From Piscinibacter sp. (GTDB lineage Bacteria; Pseudomonadota; Gammaproteobacteria; Burkholderiales; Burkholderiaceae_C): a stretch of 64,000 bases of DNA. The notes beneath the pieces were generated by a model. That model made no database searches. It saw only the letters and a program-made list of their open reading frames with translations, and was not told the DNA's origin. Of the stretch, positions 41,843 to 52,998 are shown in pieces. The DNA lies in NCBI GenBank assembly GCA_016706565.1, contig JADJJI010000015.1:1-64000 (forward strand), read 5' to 3'. The number at the start of each line of letters is the position of its first letter. Positions within the stretch are counted from its first letter, which is position 1. The translations under genes and the position numbers were made by a program.

Positions 41843-43641
41843 GTCGGTGTCTCCTTGTCGACCCCGGTGTAGATCCAGGATTCGCGCGCGAAGGGGTGCC
41901 GCCAGAAGCCGCGCACGCGCGGCTGCAGCAGGTCGTTGGTGATGGTGTGCACGTGCACCTTGTAGGGCATGTGGGCGACCAGCATGTTCTTGCCCTCGCG
42001 CATCAGCGCCTCGCGCTCGGGGCCGTCGGGCAGCACGTTCTGGCGCTCGAACAGGCGGTCGAAGGCGGGCAGCGAGAAACGCGAGTCGTTCGACTCGTTG
42101 GCGTTCGGACCGTAGGCGATGCCGAGGAAGAAGCCGCCATCGGGCGAACCGGCCAACCAGCTGTAGCCCCACATCATCAGGCTCGCGCTGCGGCCGCGCT
42201 TGAGCAGGTCGCCCCAGGTGGCGAGGTCGAACTCGATGCGCAGGCCGACCTTGGCCAGGTTCTTGCGCCACAACTCGTTCAGGCGGCGCGAGAGCTGGTT
42301 GGTGGTGGACGACAGTCGCAGCACCAGCGGCGAGCCGTCGGGCCGCTCGCGCCAGCCGTCGCCGTTGCGGTCGACGTAGCCGTACAGGTCGAGCAGCGCC
42401 TTGGCACGCGCCGGCGCGTGATCGCCCATCTCGCTGCGGTAGTCGGCGTCGTAGCCCGAGGTGAAGGGCACCACCACCGACTGCGCCGGCACACCCTGGC
42501 CGTGGCGCACGAGGCGCAGCTCCTCCGTGCTGTCGTAGGCCAGCGCGACGGCGCGGCGCAGCGCCACCTTGTCGGGCGTGTAGCCGCCCACCACCGGGTC
42601 GAGCATGTTGAAGTAGGTCATCACCATGTCGGGCTGCAGCGCGCGCTGCAGCCGCATGCCCAGGCGCGCCAGATTCGGCGCGATCACCCCGCCGGGCAGC
42701 GCCACCGTCGTGAAGTCGACCGGCACGCGGATCTGGTCGATCGCGCCGTTCAGGAAGGCCAGCCAGCGCGGCTGCGCCTCGTCGACGACGTGGATCTCGA
42801 TGCGTTCGGTCAGCGGCAGCCGCCGCCCGGCGAGTTCGGCGGCGATGGCCTGCGCCTGCGTGTCGCCCTCGGCCGGCTCGCCCTCGAAGAAGCGCTCGCG
42901 GTACAGCGGGTTGCGCACGAGCTCGATGCGCGACGCCCGCCGCCACGAGGCCAGTCGGTACGGCCCGGTGCCCACCGGGTGCGCGGCGATGTCGCTGCCG
43001 TAGGCCTCGACCACCTCGCGCGCCAGCGCGCCGGTCAGGCCGCACAGCGCGAACTGGTAGACGAAGCGCGGGTTCGGTGCGGCCAGGCGGATGCGGAAGG
43101 TGTAGCGGTCGAGCGCGCGCAGGCCCTCGACCTCGCGGTCGTAGTCGAACGGCGTCTTGTCCTTCAACGCCCGCTCGCGCAGCGCCGGCAGGTCGAGGAT
43201 GCCGGCGTTCTCGAAGACGTACAGGTTCTCGCTGTTGTTGCGCGGGTCGTAGTAGCGCTTGAGCGAGTAGACGTAGTCCTGCGCGACCAGCTCGCGCGGC
43301 CGGCCCTTGAATGCCGGGTCGTCGGCGAAGAAGATGCCCGGCCGGATGCAGAAGGTGAAGCTGCGGAAGTCGTCGCCGATCTCCGGCAGCGCCGCGGCCG
43401 TCAGCGGCCGCAACTTGACCGGCCGCGCCACGTGGTCGTAGCACAGCGGTGACTCGAAGATGCAGGCGGCCACGCGGTTGGAGTTCTCGTCGCCGATGGC
43501 CAGCGGGTCGAAGCCGGTCTCGGCGGTTTCCAGCGCCACGCGCAAGGTGTCGGCAGGTGCCGCGCGCTGCGCCGCCCGTGCCGTTGCCGCCGGCAGCGCG
43601 AGCCAGGCCGCCGACGCCCCGAGCCAGTCGCGCCGGCGCAT
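41839..43641 (-). CDS. ABC peptide-binding protein (SBP_bac_5), third of three
   Basis: 600 aa with an N-terminal export signal (MRRRDWLGASAAWLALPAATARA; RR pair and length suggest Sec or Tat). Family core: TAETGFDPLAIGDENSNRV, PGIFFADDPAFKGRPRELVA, HPVGTGPYRLASWRR, FNMLDPVVGGYTPDKVALRR. Clear paralogue of the two genes upstream. The stop overlaps aacS. Likely delivers peptides to the permease pair encoded divergently at 47-49 kb. Confidence 0.92.
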   Translation of the reverse strand: MRRRDWLGASAAWLALPAATARAAQRAAPADTLRVALETAETGFDPLAIGDENSNRVAACIFESPLCYDHVARPVKLRPLTAAALPEIGDDFRSFTFCIRPGIFFADDPAFKGRPRELVAQDYVYSLKRYYDPRNNSENLYVFENAGILDLPALRERALKDKTPFDYDREVEGLRALDRYTFRIRLAAPNPRFVYQFALCGLTGALAREVVEAYGSDIAAHPVGTGPYRLASWRRASRIELVRNPLYRERFFEGEPAEGDTQAQAIAAELAGRRLPLTERIEIHVVDEAQPRWLAFLNGAIDQIRVPVDFTTVALPGGVIAPNLARLGMRLQRALQPDMVMTYFNMLDPVVGGYTPDKVALRRAVALAYDSTEELRLVRHGQGVPAQSVVVPFTSGYDADYRSEMGDHAPARAKALLDLYGYVDRNGDGWRERPDGSPLVLRLSSTTNQLSRRLNELWRKNLAKVGLRIEFDLATWGDLLKRGRSASLMMWGYSWLAGSPDGGFFLGIAYGPNANESNDSRFSLPAFDRLFERQNVLPDGPEREALMREGKNMLVAHMPYKVHVHTITNDLLQPRVRGFWRHPFARESWIYTGVDKETPT

Positions 43642-43645
43642 GCGC

Positions 43646-45461
43646 TCAGCGCGCCTTCGGCTGGCGCGCCGGGTCGACGTCGACGTACTGCCAGAACTGG
43701 TAGCCGAACAAGGGGCGGCGGTAGCCCATCAGCCAGGGCTGGGTGAGGTCGGTGACCACGCGGTGCACGTTGTACTTCTGCGGGGCGTAGGCGATCGCGA
43801 TCTTCATGGCCTCGTGCAGCAGGACCAGCCGTTCGGGGCCGTCGGGCAACACCTGCATGCGGCGGAAGAGATCGTCGAACTGGGCGTTCTTGAAGCGCGA
43901 AAAGTTCTGCCCCCCCGCGGCCGGCCCGTAGAGGAGCACCAACCCGTCCTGCACGTCCGGGTTGGTTGCCGTGAAGCCCACCTGCCAGATCATGATCTGG
44001 CCGGCCCTCGCCATCTTCAACTGCTCGGGCCACTGTCCCTTGAGGATCTTCAGGCGCAGGCTCAGCGCATCCATGTTGCGCTTCCAGATCTCGTCGAACT
44101 GCCTGGACAGCGCATCGGGCTGCGTCGCGTATTCGAGCGTCAGGGGCGCCCCGTCGGGCATCTCGCGCCAGCCGTCGCCGTCGCGGTCGACATAGCCGTA
44201 CAGATCGAGCAGCGCCTTGGCGCGCCCGACGTCGTAGTCGCTGTTCTCGGTCTTGTAGGCCGCGTCATAGCCCCAGGTGTTCGGAGCGACGAGCGTCTGG
44301 GCCGGGATCGCCTGACCGCGACGGACATTGTTGATCTCCCGCCACACGTCAGTGCCCAGACTGATCGCCCGCCGCAGCGCGACATTCTGCGGCGCGTACC
44401 CGCCGACGATCGGGTCCTCCATGTTGAAGTAGAACAGGGTGCGGTCCGCAGCGGCCACGCGCTGAAGGCGGATGCCGCGCCGTGCGAGGTTCGGCGCGAT
44501 CACGCCGTTCGGGGCGGCCAAGGACGCATACTCGAGCGGCACGGCCAGCAAGTCGAACCGCTCGCTCAGGAAGGCAAGCCAGCGCGGCTGGCTGACCTCG
44601 ATGATGCTGATCTCGACGCGGTCGACCATCGGCAAGGTGCGGCCCACGAAAGCGCTTCACCAGCGCCTGGCCCTCGGCATCGTCGTCAAGTGGCGTCACC
44701 TCGTCCTCGTAGCGGACCGTGCGGAAGTTCGGGTTGCGCTCGAGCACGAGCAACGAACTGCGCCGCCACTGCGCGAGCCGGAACGGCCCGGTGCCCACCG
44801 GATGCTCCATCGTGCTGCCCGCATAGGCCTCGATGACTTCGCGCGCCACAGCCCCGAGCGCGCCACCCTGGGCAATCAGGTAGATGAAACGCGGGCGCGG
44901 TGTCTCGAGCCTGAACTGCACGGTGTAGCGGTCGATCGCGCGCACACCCTCGACCTCGCGATCGTAGTCAAACGGCTTCTTCAGCCTCAGCGCCTCCTCG
45001 CGCAGCGCTTCCAGGCCCAGGATGCCTTCTTCCTTGACGTTCTGGTAGATCGGGCTGCGCACCTCGGGGTCGTAGAAGCGCTTCACCGAGTAGACGTAGT
45101 CTTGTGCGACAAGCTCGCGCTTCGCCCCCTTGAACACCGGGTCGTCGGCGAAGTAGATGCCCGGCTTGATGCGCACCGTCCAGGTCCGGAACCCGTCGCT
45201 CACCTCCGGCATGGCCACCGCGACATTGGGCGTCACCTTGAAGGGGCGCGCTAGGGGGTCGTAGCGGTACAGGCCATCGAAGATGTGCGAGGTGACGGTC
45301 TGCGAATAGAGGTCGTCCACGCGCGCTGGGTCAAACCCCGTCTCGGCGACCGGGAAGGAGTAGCGCAGCACGCGCGGCACGGCAGCGGGATCGGCGGCCT
45401 GCACCGCGGACACCACGGCCCACCCGGCAACCAGCGCGGCAAAGCCCCGCAGCAAGCTCAC
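43646..45461 (-). CDS. ABC peptide-binding protein, second of three (frameshifted)
   Basis: About 604 aa when repaired. Signal peptide (GFAALVAGWAVVSAVQA), FDPARVDDLYSQTV, PGIYFADDPVFKGAKRELVA, HPVGTGPFRLAQWRR; the frame changes at 44649-44651, where removing one T from a TTT run rejoins ALVKRF to VGRTLPMVDRVEI. GTG start at 45461 overlaps the stop of the first paralogue (GTGA). Both halves are well conserved, so the gene is probably intact in the cell. Confidence 0.9.
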
Positions 45462-47278
45462 TTCGCCTCCCGCTCGCGAATCGCCGGATCGACGTCGAGG
45501 TACTTGTAGAACTCGCGCATGAAGGGGTTGCGGCGGAAGCCGATCACCCAGGGCTGCATCAGGTCGGTCACGATGCGGTGCGTGCTCAGCTTGTAGGGCA
45601 CGTAGGCCACCATCAGCTTGCTCGCCTCTTCCATCACCTGGGCTCGCTCGGGGCCGTCGGGCAGGGTGCCCTGCCTGGCGAAGAGCGTGTTGAAGGCAGG
45701 CAGGTCGAATCGCGCATGGTTCGCGCCGCCCTTGTTGGGGCCGTAGGCCAGCGCCAGGAAGGTCTCGCCGTCGGGCGTGCTGGCCGACCAGGCCACTCCC
45801 CACATCATCAGCTTGCCGGTGCGCGAGGCTTTCAGGTTCTCCGGCCACTTGGCCACCTTGAAGACGATGCGCAGGCCGACCGCCTTCATGCTCTTCTCCC
45901 ACAGCTCGGCGAGCTGGCGGCTCGACTGGTCGGGCTGGGTGGCGTACTCCAGCAGCAAGGGCTTGCCGTCGGGCAGTTCGCGCCAGCCGTCGCCATCGCG
46001 GTCGAGGTAGCCGTACATGTCCAGCAGCGCGCGGGCGCGTGCCGGATCATGGTCGCTCATCGTGGTCTTGAGCGCCGGGTTGTAGCCGAAGGTCAGCGGC
46101 GCGATCGCCGTCTGCGCCGGCACGGCCTGGCTCTTGCGCACCAGGCGGATCTCCTTGTCGCTGTCGTAGGCGAGCGCGATGGCGCGGCGCAGCGCCACCT
46201 TCTGCGGCGTGTAGCCGCCGACCACCGGGTTGTCCTGGTTGAACAGCGCCGCCAGCGTGATGTCCACCAGCGGCGAGCGGTCCATCGTGATGCCCCGCTT
46301 GGCCAGGTTGGGCGCGAGCTTGTCGTTCGGCGCCGCCACCGGCGCGAACTCGTTGGGCAGCCGCTCCATCAGGTCGGTCTGGCCGTTCAGGAAGGACAGC
46401 CAGCGCGGCTGCGCCTCCTCGATGATGGCGATCTCCACGCGGTCGAGCATGGGCAGGCGGCGGCCCTTGAGCTGCGCGGCGATGGCCTGCGAGCGCGGGT
46501 CGTCGGCCGGCGCCTCCTCGTCGTACAGCACCTCCCGGTAGTTCGGATTGCGCGCCAGCACGATGCGCGAGCTGCGCCGCCACTCGGCCAGCACGAAGGG
46601 CCCGGTGCCCACCGGGTGCTCCATGATCTTGTCGCCGTAGAACTCGACCACCTCGCGCGCCAGCGCGCCGAAGTTGGCGGCGTCGGTCAGCACCTCCTGG
46701 TGGAAGCGCGGCGCGGGTTCGGCCAGCTTGACCTGGAAGGTGTAGCGGTCCAGCGCGCGCAGGCCCTCGACCTCGCGGTCGTAGGGGAAGGGCTGCTTGT
46801 CCTTGAGCACCTGTTGCCGCAGCTCCGACAGGCCGAGGATCTTCACGGCTTCGAGCCGGTACAGGTTGGGGCTGTTCCAGCGCGGGTCGTAGTGGCGCTT
46901 GAGGCTGTAGACGTAGTCCTGCGCGACGAGCTCGCGCCTGGCGCCCTTGAACGCCGGGTCGTCGGCGAAGAAGATGCCCGGCTTGAGCTGGAAGGTGAAG
47001 GTGCGGAAGTCTTCGCTGATCTGCGGCATCGCCACCAGCGTGTTCGGCTTCATCTTGAACGGCCGGGCCAGGAAGTCGAAGACCAGCGGCGCCTCGATGA
47101 TGCCGGCGATGACGGTGCGCGAGTACAGGTCGGAGATCTGCGCCGGGTCGAAGCCGGTCTCGGCGACCGGGAAGGCATAACGCAGCACGCGGGGCGCGTC
47201 GGCGGCGGCCGGCTGGGCATGGGCGGCGCCGCAGGCCAGGGCCAGAAGCAGGGCCCGGGTCAGGCCTCGGAGGGACAT
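45458..47278 (-). CDS. ABC peptide-binding protein, first of three
   Basis: 606 aa with signal peptide (TRALLLALACGAAHAQPA). Motifs ETGFDPAQISDLYSRTV, PGIFFADDPAFKGARRELVA, HPVGTGPFVLAEWRR and DLDVDPAIREREAK. Head of the minus-strand unit, back to back with the permease genes; the 148-bp spacer should hold both promoters. SBP_bac_5 family: oligopeptides or related ligands. Confidence 0.93.
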   Translation of the reverse strand: MSLRGLTRALLLALACGAAHAQPAAADAPRVLRYAFPVAETGFDPAQISDLYSRTVIAGIIEAPLVFDFLARPFKMKPNTLVAMPQISEDFRTFTFQLKPGIFFADDPAFKGARRELVAQDYVYSLKRHYDPRWNSPNLYRLEAVKILGLSELRQQVLKDKQPFPYDREVEGLRALDRYTFQVKLAEPAPRFHQEVLTDAANFGALAREVVEFYGDKIMEHPVGTGPFVLAEWRRSSRIVLARNPNYREVLYDEEAPADDPRSQAIAAQLKGRRLPMLDRVEIAIIEEAQPRWLSFLNGQTDLMERLPNEFAPVAAPNDKLAPNLAKRGITMDRSPLVDITLAALFNQDNPVVGGYTPQKVALRRAIALAYDSDKEIRLVRKSQAVPAQTAIAPLTFGYNPALKTTMSDHDPARARALLDMYGYLDRDGDGWRELPDGKPLLLEYATQPDQSSRQLAELWEKSMKAVGLRIVFKVAKWPENLKASRTGKLMMWGVAWSASTPDGETFLALAYGPNKGGANHARFDLPAFNTLFARQGTLPDGPERAQVMEEASKLMVAYVPYKLSTHRIVTDLMQPWVIGFRRNPFMREFYKYLDVDPAIREREAK

Positions 47279-47426
47279 CGCTGGTTCTCCAGGATCTGAA
47301 TCGGCCGAAGTCTATGCGCTGATGGCATGCGAGTTGCGTGCGGGGTCACGAGGGCAAACACCGGGGCGAGGGGGCTTTGCCCGGGCCCTAGACTCGCGCC
47401 TGCATTCTTCTGGAGATCCCGAGCGC

Positions 47427-48365
47427 ATGGCCGCTTACCTGATCCGGCGCCTTTGGCAGATGATCCCGACGCTGTTCGGCGTCGTGCTGCTGGTGTTCTT
47501 CCTCTTCAAGGCCTTCGGCGGCGACCCGGCCGAAATCCTCGGCGGCCTGTCGGCCTCGCCCGAGCAGATCCAGGCCATCCGCACGCAGCTCGGACTGAAC
47601 GAGCCGTGGTGGGTGCAGCTGGGCATCTTCCTCAAGCAGATCGTCAGCTTCGACTGGGGCCGCAGCTGGGCCACCAACGAATCGGTGGCGAACCTGTTCG
47701 CCACGCGGCTGCCGGCCACGCTGACGGTGATGGTGCCCATCCTGCTGCTCGACACGCTGCTGGCCATCCCGATCGCGCTGCTGGTGGCCTACCTGCGCGG
47801 CTCGCTGACCGACCGCAGCATCATGGTGGCCACCACCGTCGCGCTGTCGATCTCCTTCCTGGTCTACGTGATCGTCGGCCAGTACGTGTTCGCCTTCCAG
47901 CTCGGCTGGTTCCCGGTGCAGGGCTGGACGGACAGCCTGGCCACCAACCTGCTCGTCTACACGCCGCTGCCGGTGCTGCTGGCGGTGATGGTGGGCGTGG
48001 CACCGCAGACGCGGCTGTACCGCACCTTCTTCCTCGACGAGATCGGCCAGGACTACGTGCGAACCGCGCGCGCCAAGGGCCTGACCGAGCCGCGCATCCT
48101 GCTCACCCACGTGATGCGCAACGCGATGATCCCCATCCTCACCAACGTGGCGGTGTCGCTGCCGGGCATCTTCGTCGGCTCCTTCCTGATCGAGGTGTTC
48201 TTCTCCATCCCCGGCCTGGGCCGCGAGGTGCTGCTGGCGGTCAACCGCAGCGACTACCCGGTGATCCAGGCGGTGACGATCTACCTGGCCGTCATCACGA
48301 TGGTCGTGAACCTGGCCACCGACGTGCTCTACAAGCTGGTCGATCCGCGGGTGGTGCTCAAGTGA
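47427..48365 (+). CDS. ABC peptide transporter permease (DppB/YejB-like)
   Basis: 312 aa, six helices. Starts MAAYLIRRLWQMIPTLFGVV; the EAA-type coupling loop is YVRTARAKGLTEPRILLTHVMRNAMIP. ATG 47427 has TGGAGA upstream. The next permease starts within its stop (GTGA). Confidence 0.94.
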   Translation: MAAYLIRRLWQMIPTLFGVVLLVFFLFKAFGGDPAEILGGLSASPEQIQAIRTQLGLNEPWWVQLGIFLKQIVSFDWGRSWATNESVANLFATRLPATLTVMVPILLLDTLLAIPIALLVAYLRGSLTDRSIMVATTVALSISFLVYVIVGQYVFAFQLGWFPVQGWTDSLATNLLVYTPLPVLLAVMVGVAPQTRLYRTFFLDEIGQDYVRTARAKGLTEPRILLTHVMRNAMIPILTNVAVSLPGIFVGSFLIEVFFSIPGLGREVLLAVNRSDYPVIQAVTIYLAVITMVVNLATDVLYKLVDPRVVLK

Positions 48366-49404
48366 GCGCGGTGATGGCCGTGGCGGGCGCGGCGAACCGC
48401 TCCGAAGGTGTCTGGGCCGCGGCCTGGCGGCGCTTCCAGGGCGACCGCGTCGGCATGGTCTCGATGGTCATCGTGGCCGGCTTCGCCGTGCTGATGGCGG
48501 CCGCCGGCCTGGGCCTGGTGGCGGCCGACTGGCAGGTGGAGAAGGGCGTGCCCAACGCGCCGCCGACATTCATGGGCCCGGCCAAGCAGGAGGCCAGCAC
48601 GGCGATCCCGGTGCCCACCGGCCCGAACGTCGACATCTCGGCCGTCGACCCGCTCGCGCCGCGCTACGCCGAGTGGGCCGAGCTGGCCAAGAAGTACCAG
48701 ACCACCGAGGCCGCACGCGCGCAGACGCTGCCCTTCGGCGGCGACCGGCTCGGCCGCGACGTCCTGTCCAAGGCCATCAAGGGCGCGCAGATCTCGGTGT
48801 TCGTCGGCGTGCTGGCTGCGCTGGTGGCCACGCTGATCGGCACCGTGCTCGGTGCGCTCGCGGGCTTCTTCGGCGGCCGCCTGGGCGACTTCCTCGAGTG
48901 GCTCTACAACGTGTTCACCTCGATCCCGGGCATCCTGCTGATCTTCGCCTTCGCGGCGGTGGCCGGCCGCGGCGTGCAGTCGGTGGTGCTGATCCTCGGC
49001 CTGACCGGCTGGACGGGCATCTACCGCCTGGTGCGCGCCGAGTTCCTCAAGCATTCAGTGCGCGAGTACGTGCGCGCCGCCGAGGCGGTGGGGGCGAGCG
49101 CCGCGTCGCGCATCTTCCGGCACATCCTGCCCAACGTGAGCCACGTGATCCTGGTGCAGCTGTCGATCCTCGTCGTGGGCTTCATCAAGGCCGAGGTGAT
49201 CCTGTCGTACCTGGGGCTGGGCGTGAGCGTCGACCAGGTGAGCTGGGGCACCATGCTCGCCGAGGCGCAAAGCGAGCTGATCCTCGGCCACTGGTGGCAA
49301 CTGGCGGCCGCGACGCTGTTCATGGCGGTGTTCGTCACCGCCTTCTCGCTGATGACCGATGCGCTGCGCGACGCGCTCGATCCCAAGCTGCGCGGAGCCG
49401 AGTG

Positions 49405-49405
<1 letters not shown>
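48362..49405 (+). CDS. ABC peptide transporter permease (DppC/YejE-like)
   Basis: 347 aa. N-terminal OppC-type helix, an extended periplasmic insert (NAPPTFMGPAKQEAS... to PFGGDRLGRDV), then coupling loop YVRAAEAVGASAASRIFRHILPN. GTG start overlaps the upstream stop; ATG 48374 is an alternative. Extra insert length between helix 1 and GTDRLGRD-type motif is typical of YejE-like members. Confidence 0.93.
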
Positions 49406-51099
<1,694 letters not shown>

Positions 51100-51102
51100 G
51101 AC

Positions 51103-51140
51103 GCCGACGCTGGCCAGTTTCGCAGGGCCTTCGTTTTGGC
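51103..51140. repeat. dispersed intergenic repeat, copy 1
   Basis: Starts with GCCGACGCTGGCCA and continues with a CCTTCG-centred segment ending TTTTGGC. An imperfect copy lies at 54738-54774. Each follows a plus-strand coding end (ATPase here, SulP there), as REP-like elements do. Confidence 0.65.
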
Positions 51141-51229
51141 ATGCGCCCGGCGCGGGCCGGCGGCCCGCGACCGGATTGGTCGGGCTTGTATCGAAGCACT
51201 TACATAGCGGCCATTTTTTGGAGGGGGCG

Positions 51230-51278
51230 CTGTGGCGGCGCTTCCAAAAGTGGTCTCATTCCGTGACTTTTGCCACAG
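51230..51278 (+). other. dyad structure in leader of small-ORF unit
   Basis: CTGTGGC (51230-51236) pairs with GCCACAG (51272-51278), and inside it CAAAAGT (51245-51251) pairs with ACTTTTG (51266-51272); GCTTC and GAAGC nearby offer an alternative pairing. This is within the 294-bp gene-free stretch 51100-51393. Could be an operator or a structured leader RNA. Confidence 0.4.
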
Positions 51279-51393
51279 CGGCGAAGCTGCTCCGGGATGG
51301 CACAGACGTTGCGCTATCGCGCTCACAGGACCGGAACGCGCGACCCCTGGCCGAAGCGCTCCGCCGAACACCCACCGGACGTCGTTGCCCACC

Positions 51394-51615
51394 ATGCCTC
51401 AGACCCGCCCCCAAGCCGCTCCCGCCACCCGCCGCCTGCGTCCGGCCAGCCCGCATTGCCGCGGCGGCGCATCGTCGCTGCTTCGCCTGGCCAACCCGGC
51501 CTCGCCGCGCCTGCCCAAGGCGCCCGAGCTGTCCGACTGGGTGACGCGCGCAGCCAGCATGCTCGGGCTGGGCGCCGAGACGCGGCCGGCTTTCGCGGCG
51601 AGCGAATTCCGCTGA
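51394..51615 (+). CDS. small Arg/Pro/Ala-rich protein, 73 aa
   Basis: Unrecognised. Basic N-terminal half (TRPQAAPATRRLRPASP), C-terminal half with a hydrophobic helix-like segment (LSDWVTRAASMLGLGAET). No clear SD. Supported mainly by context: it lies with the next ORF between a leader dyad and a strong terminator in a unit of its own. Could be non-coding RNA instead. Confidence 0.4.
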   Translation: MPQTRPQAAPATRRLRPASPHCRGGASSLLRLANPASPRLPKAPELSDWVTRAASMLGLGAETRPAFAASEFR

Positions 51616-51637
51616 CCGACCCGGATTCGAGGCCACC

Positions 51638-51802
51638 ATGCCACCGATCGCACTGACTCCCGCAGCCCGCCTGGCGGCACCGACCCCGGTGCGGCCCGCC
51701 ACGGTCAAGCCGGCGCCCGCGCCGCGCCAGAACCAGGTGCTGCAGACCGGCCGAGCGCCGGCGCAACTCTCGCTGTTCCTGCGCCCCAGCGGCGCACGCT
51801 GA
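51638..51802 (+). CDS. small Pro/Ala-rich protein, 54 aa
   Basis: Unrecognised. MPPIALTPAARLAAPTPVRP then a LSLFLRPSGAR end; low-complexity and basic. Shares the odd start context CCACCATGCC with the previous ORF, 22 nt downstream of it. Ends 31 nt before a terminator stem. Confidence 0.4.
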   Translation: MPPIALTPAARLAAPTPVRPATVKPAPAPRQNQVLQTGRAPAQLSLFLRPSGAR

Positions 51803-51832
51803 AAGGTTTTCGCGGACTGACACCTGTCCACC

Positions 51833-51900
51833 AGGGAAGCGGGCGAGCCGGGGAGGTTGAGAGCGAGCCCCGAGCCACACGTCCCGCTTCCCTTTTTTTT
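51833..51900 (+). terminator. strong intrinsic terminator with long loop
   Basis: AGGGAAGCGGG (51833-51843) and CCCGCTTCCCT (51883-51893) form a perfect 11-bp stem followed directly by eight T residues. The 39-nt loop contains a second hairpin (CGGGG with CCCCG). It ends the small-ORF unit before the Bug receptor gene. Confidence 0.8.
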
Positions 51901-51995
51901 CCCCCGTCGCCCGCGCTGCCGGGAAAAGCCTCTGCCGGACCCTGCTGCCGGCGCAGGACACTCCAGGGATCCCACGACCCTGCGAGGATCCGCAC

Positions 51996-52988
51996 ATGAG
52001 CTTCCCCCTTCGCCGCCGCCTGCTCGCCGCCACGGCCGCCGCGCTGCTTCCCCTCCCGCTGTTCGCCCAGACCGCCTGGCCGTCGAAGCCCGTTCGCATC
52101 GTCGTGCCCTTCGCTGCCGGCGGCACCACCGACATCCTGGCGCGCGCCCTCGCCCCCGAGCTGAGCCGTGTCTTCGGCCAGCCCTTCATCATCGAGAACA
52201 AGCCGGGTGCCGGCGGCAACGTGGGCGCCGACAACGTCGCCAAGTCGGCCCCCGACGGCTACTCGCTGCTGATGGGCACGGTGGGCACGCATGCCATCAA
52301 CCCGGCGCTGTACCCGAAGATGCCCTATGACCACGTGAAGGACTTCGCGCCCGTCACGCTGGTGGCCGGCGTGCCCAACGTGCTGGTGATGAACCCGGCC
52401 AAGGCCGAGGCCTACGGCATCAAGAGCGTGCCCGACCTGATCCGCTACGCGAAGGCCAACCCCGGCAAGCTGAACATGGCCAGCAGCGGCAACGGCACCT
52501 CGATCCATCTGTCGGGCGAATTGTTCAAGACGATGACCGGCACCTTCATGGTCCACTTCCCGTACCGCGGATCGGGGCCGGCGCTGCTCGACCTGATCGG
52601 TGGCAACATGGACCTGATGTTCGACAACCTGCCCTCGGCGATGCCGCAGATCAAGGCCGGCAAGCTCAAGGCCCTGGCCGTCACCAGCGCTGAGCGCAGC
52701 GCCGCCGTGCCCGAGCTGCCGACGATCGCCGAAGCCGGGCCGGTGAAGGGCTTCGAGGCGAGCTCCTGGTTCGGCCTGCTGGCGCCGGCCGGCACGCCGG
52801 CGGACATCGTCAGCCGCATCCAGCAGGAAACCGCCAAGGCGCTCGGCGCGCCGGCACTGAAGGAGCGGCTGCTGTCGCAGGGCGCGATCCCCAGCGGCAT
52901 GAGCCCGGCCGACTTCACGAAGCTGATCACCGCCGAGACGAAGAAGTGGGCCGAGGTGGTGAAGGCGTCGGGAGCCAAGGTCGACTGA
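51996..52988 (+). CDS. Bug/TctC-type tripartite tricarboxylate receptor
   Basis: 330 aa periplasmic protein. Signal peptide ending LPLFAQ, then hallmark [37 protein letters not shown] and [14 protein letters not shown]. Bug proteins bind carboxylates for TctAB uptake or signalling; no tctAB is nearby, as usual for orphan Bug genes in Burkholderiales. Confidence 0.93.
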   Translation: MSFPLRRRLLAATAAALLPLPLFAQTAWPSKPVRIVVPFAAGGTTDILARALAPELSRVFGQPFIIENKPGAGGNVGADNVAKSAPDGYSLLMGTVGTHAINPALYPKMPYDHVKDFAPVTLVAGVPNVLVMNPAKAEAYGIKSVPDLIRYAKANPGKLNMASSGNGTSIHLSGELFKTMTGTFMVHFPYRGSGPALLDLIGGNMDLMFDNLPSAMPQIKAGKLKALAVTSAERSAAVPELPTIAEAGPVKGFEASSWFGLLAPAGTPADIVSRIQQETAKALGAPALKERLLSQGAIPSGMSPADFTKLITAETKKWAEVVKASGAKVD

Positions 52989-52998
52989 ATGCACGAAC

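Noticed and set aside
39797-43444. 1215-residue continuous ORF joining acyl-CoA synthetase and upstream sequence
   Set aside because: Its first half is an out-of-frame reading of the third binding protein; the true synthetase starts at 41842 within the overlapping ATGA.
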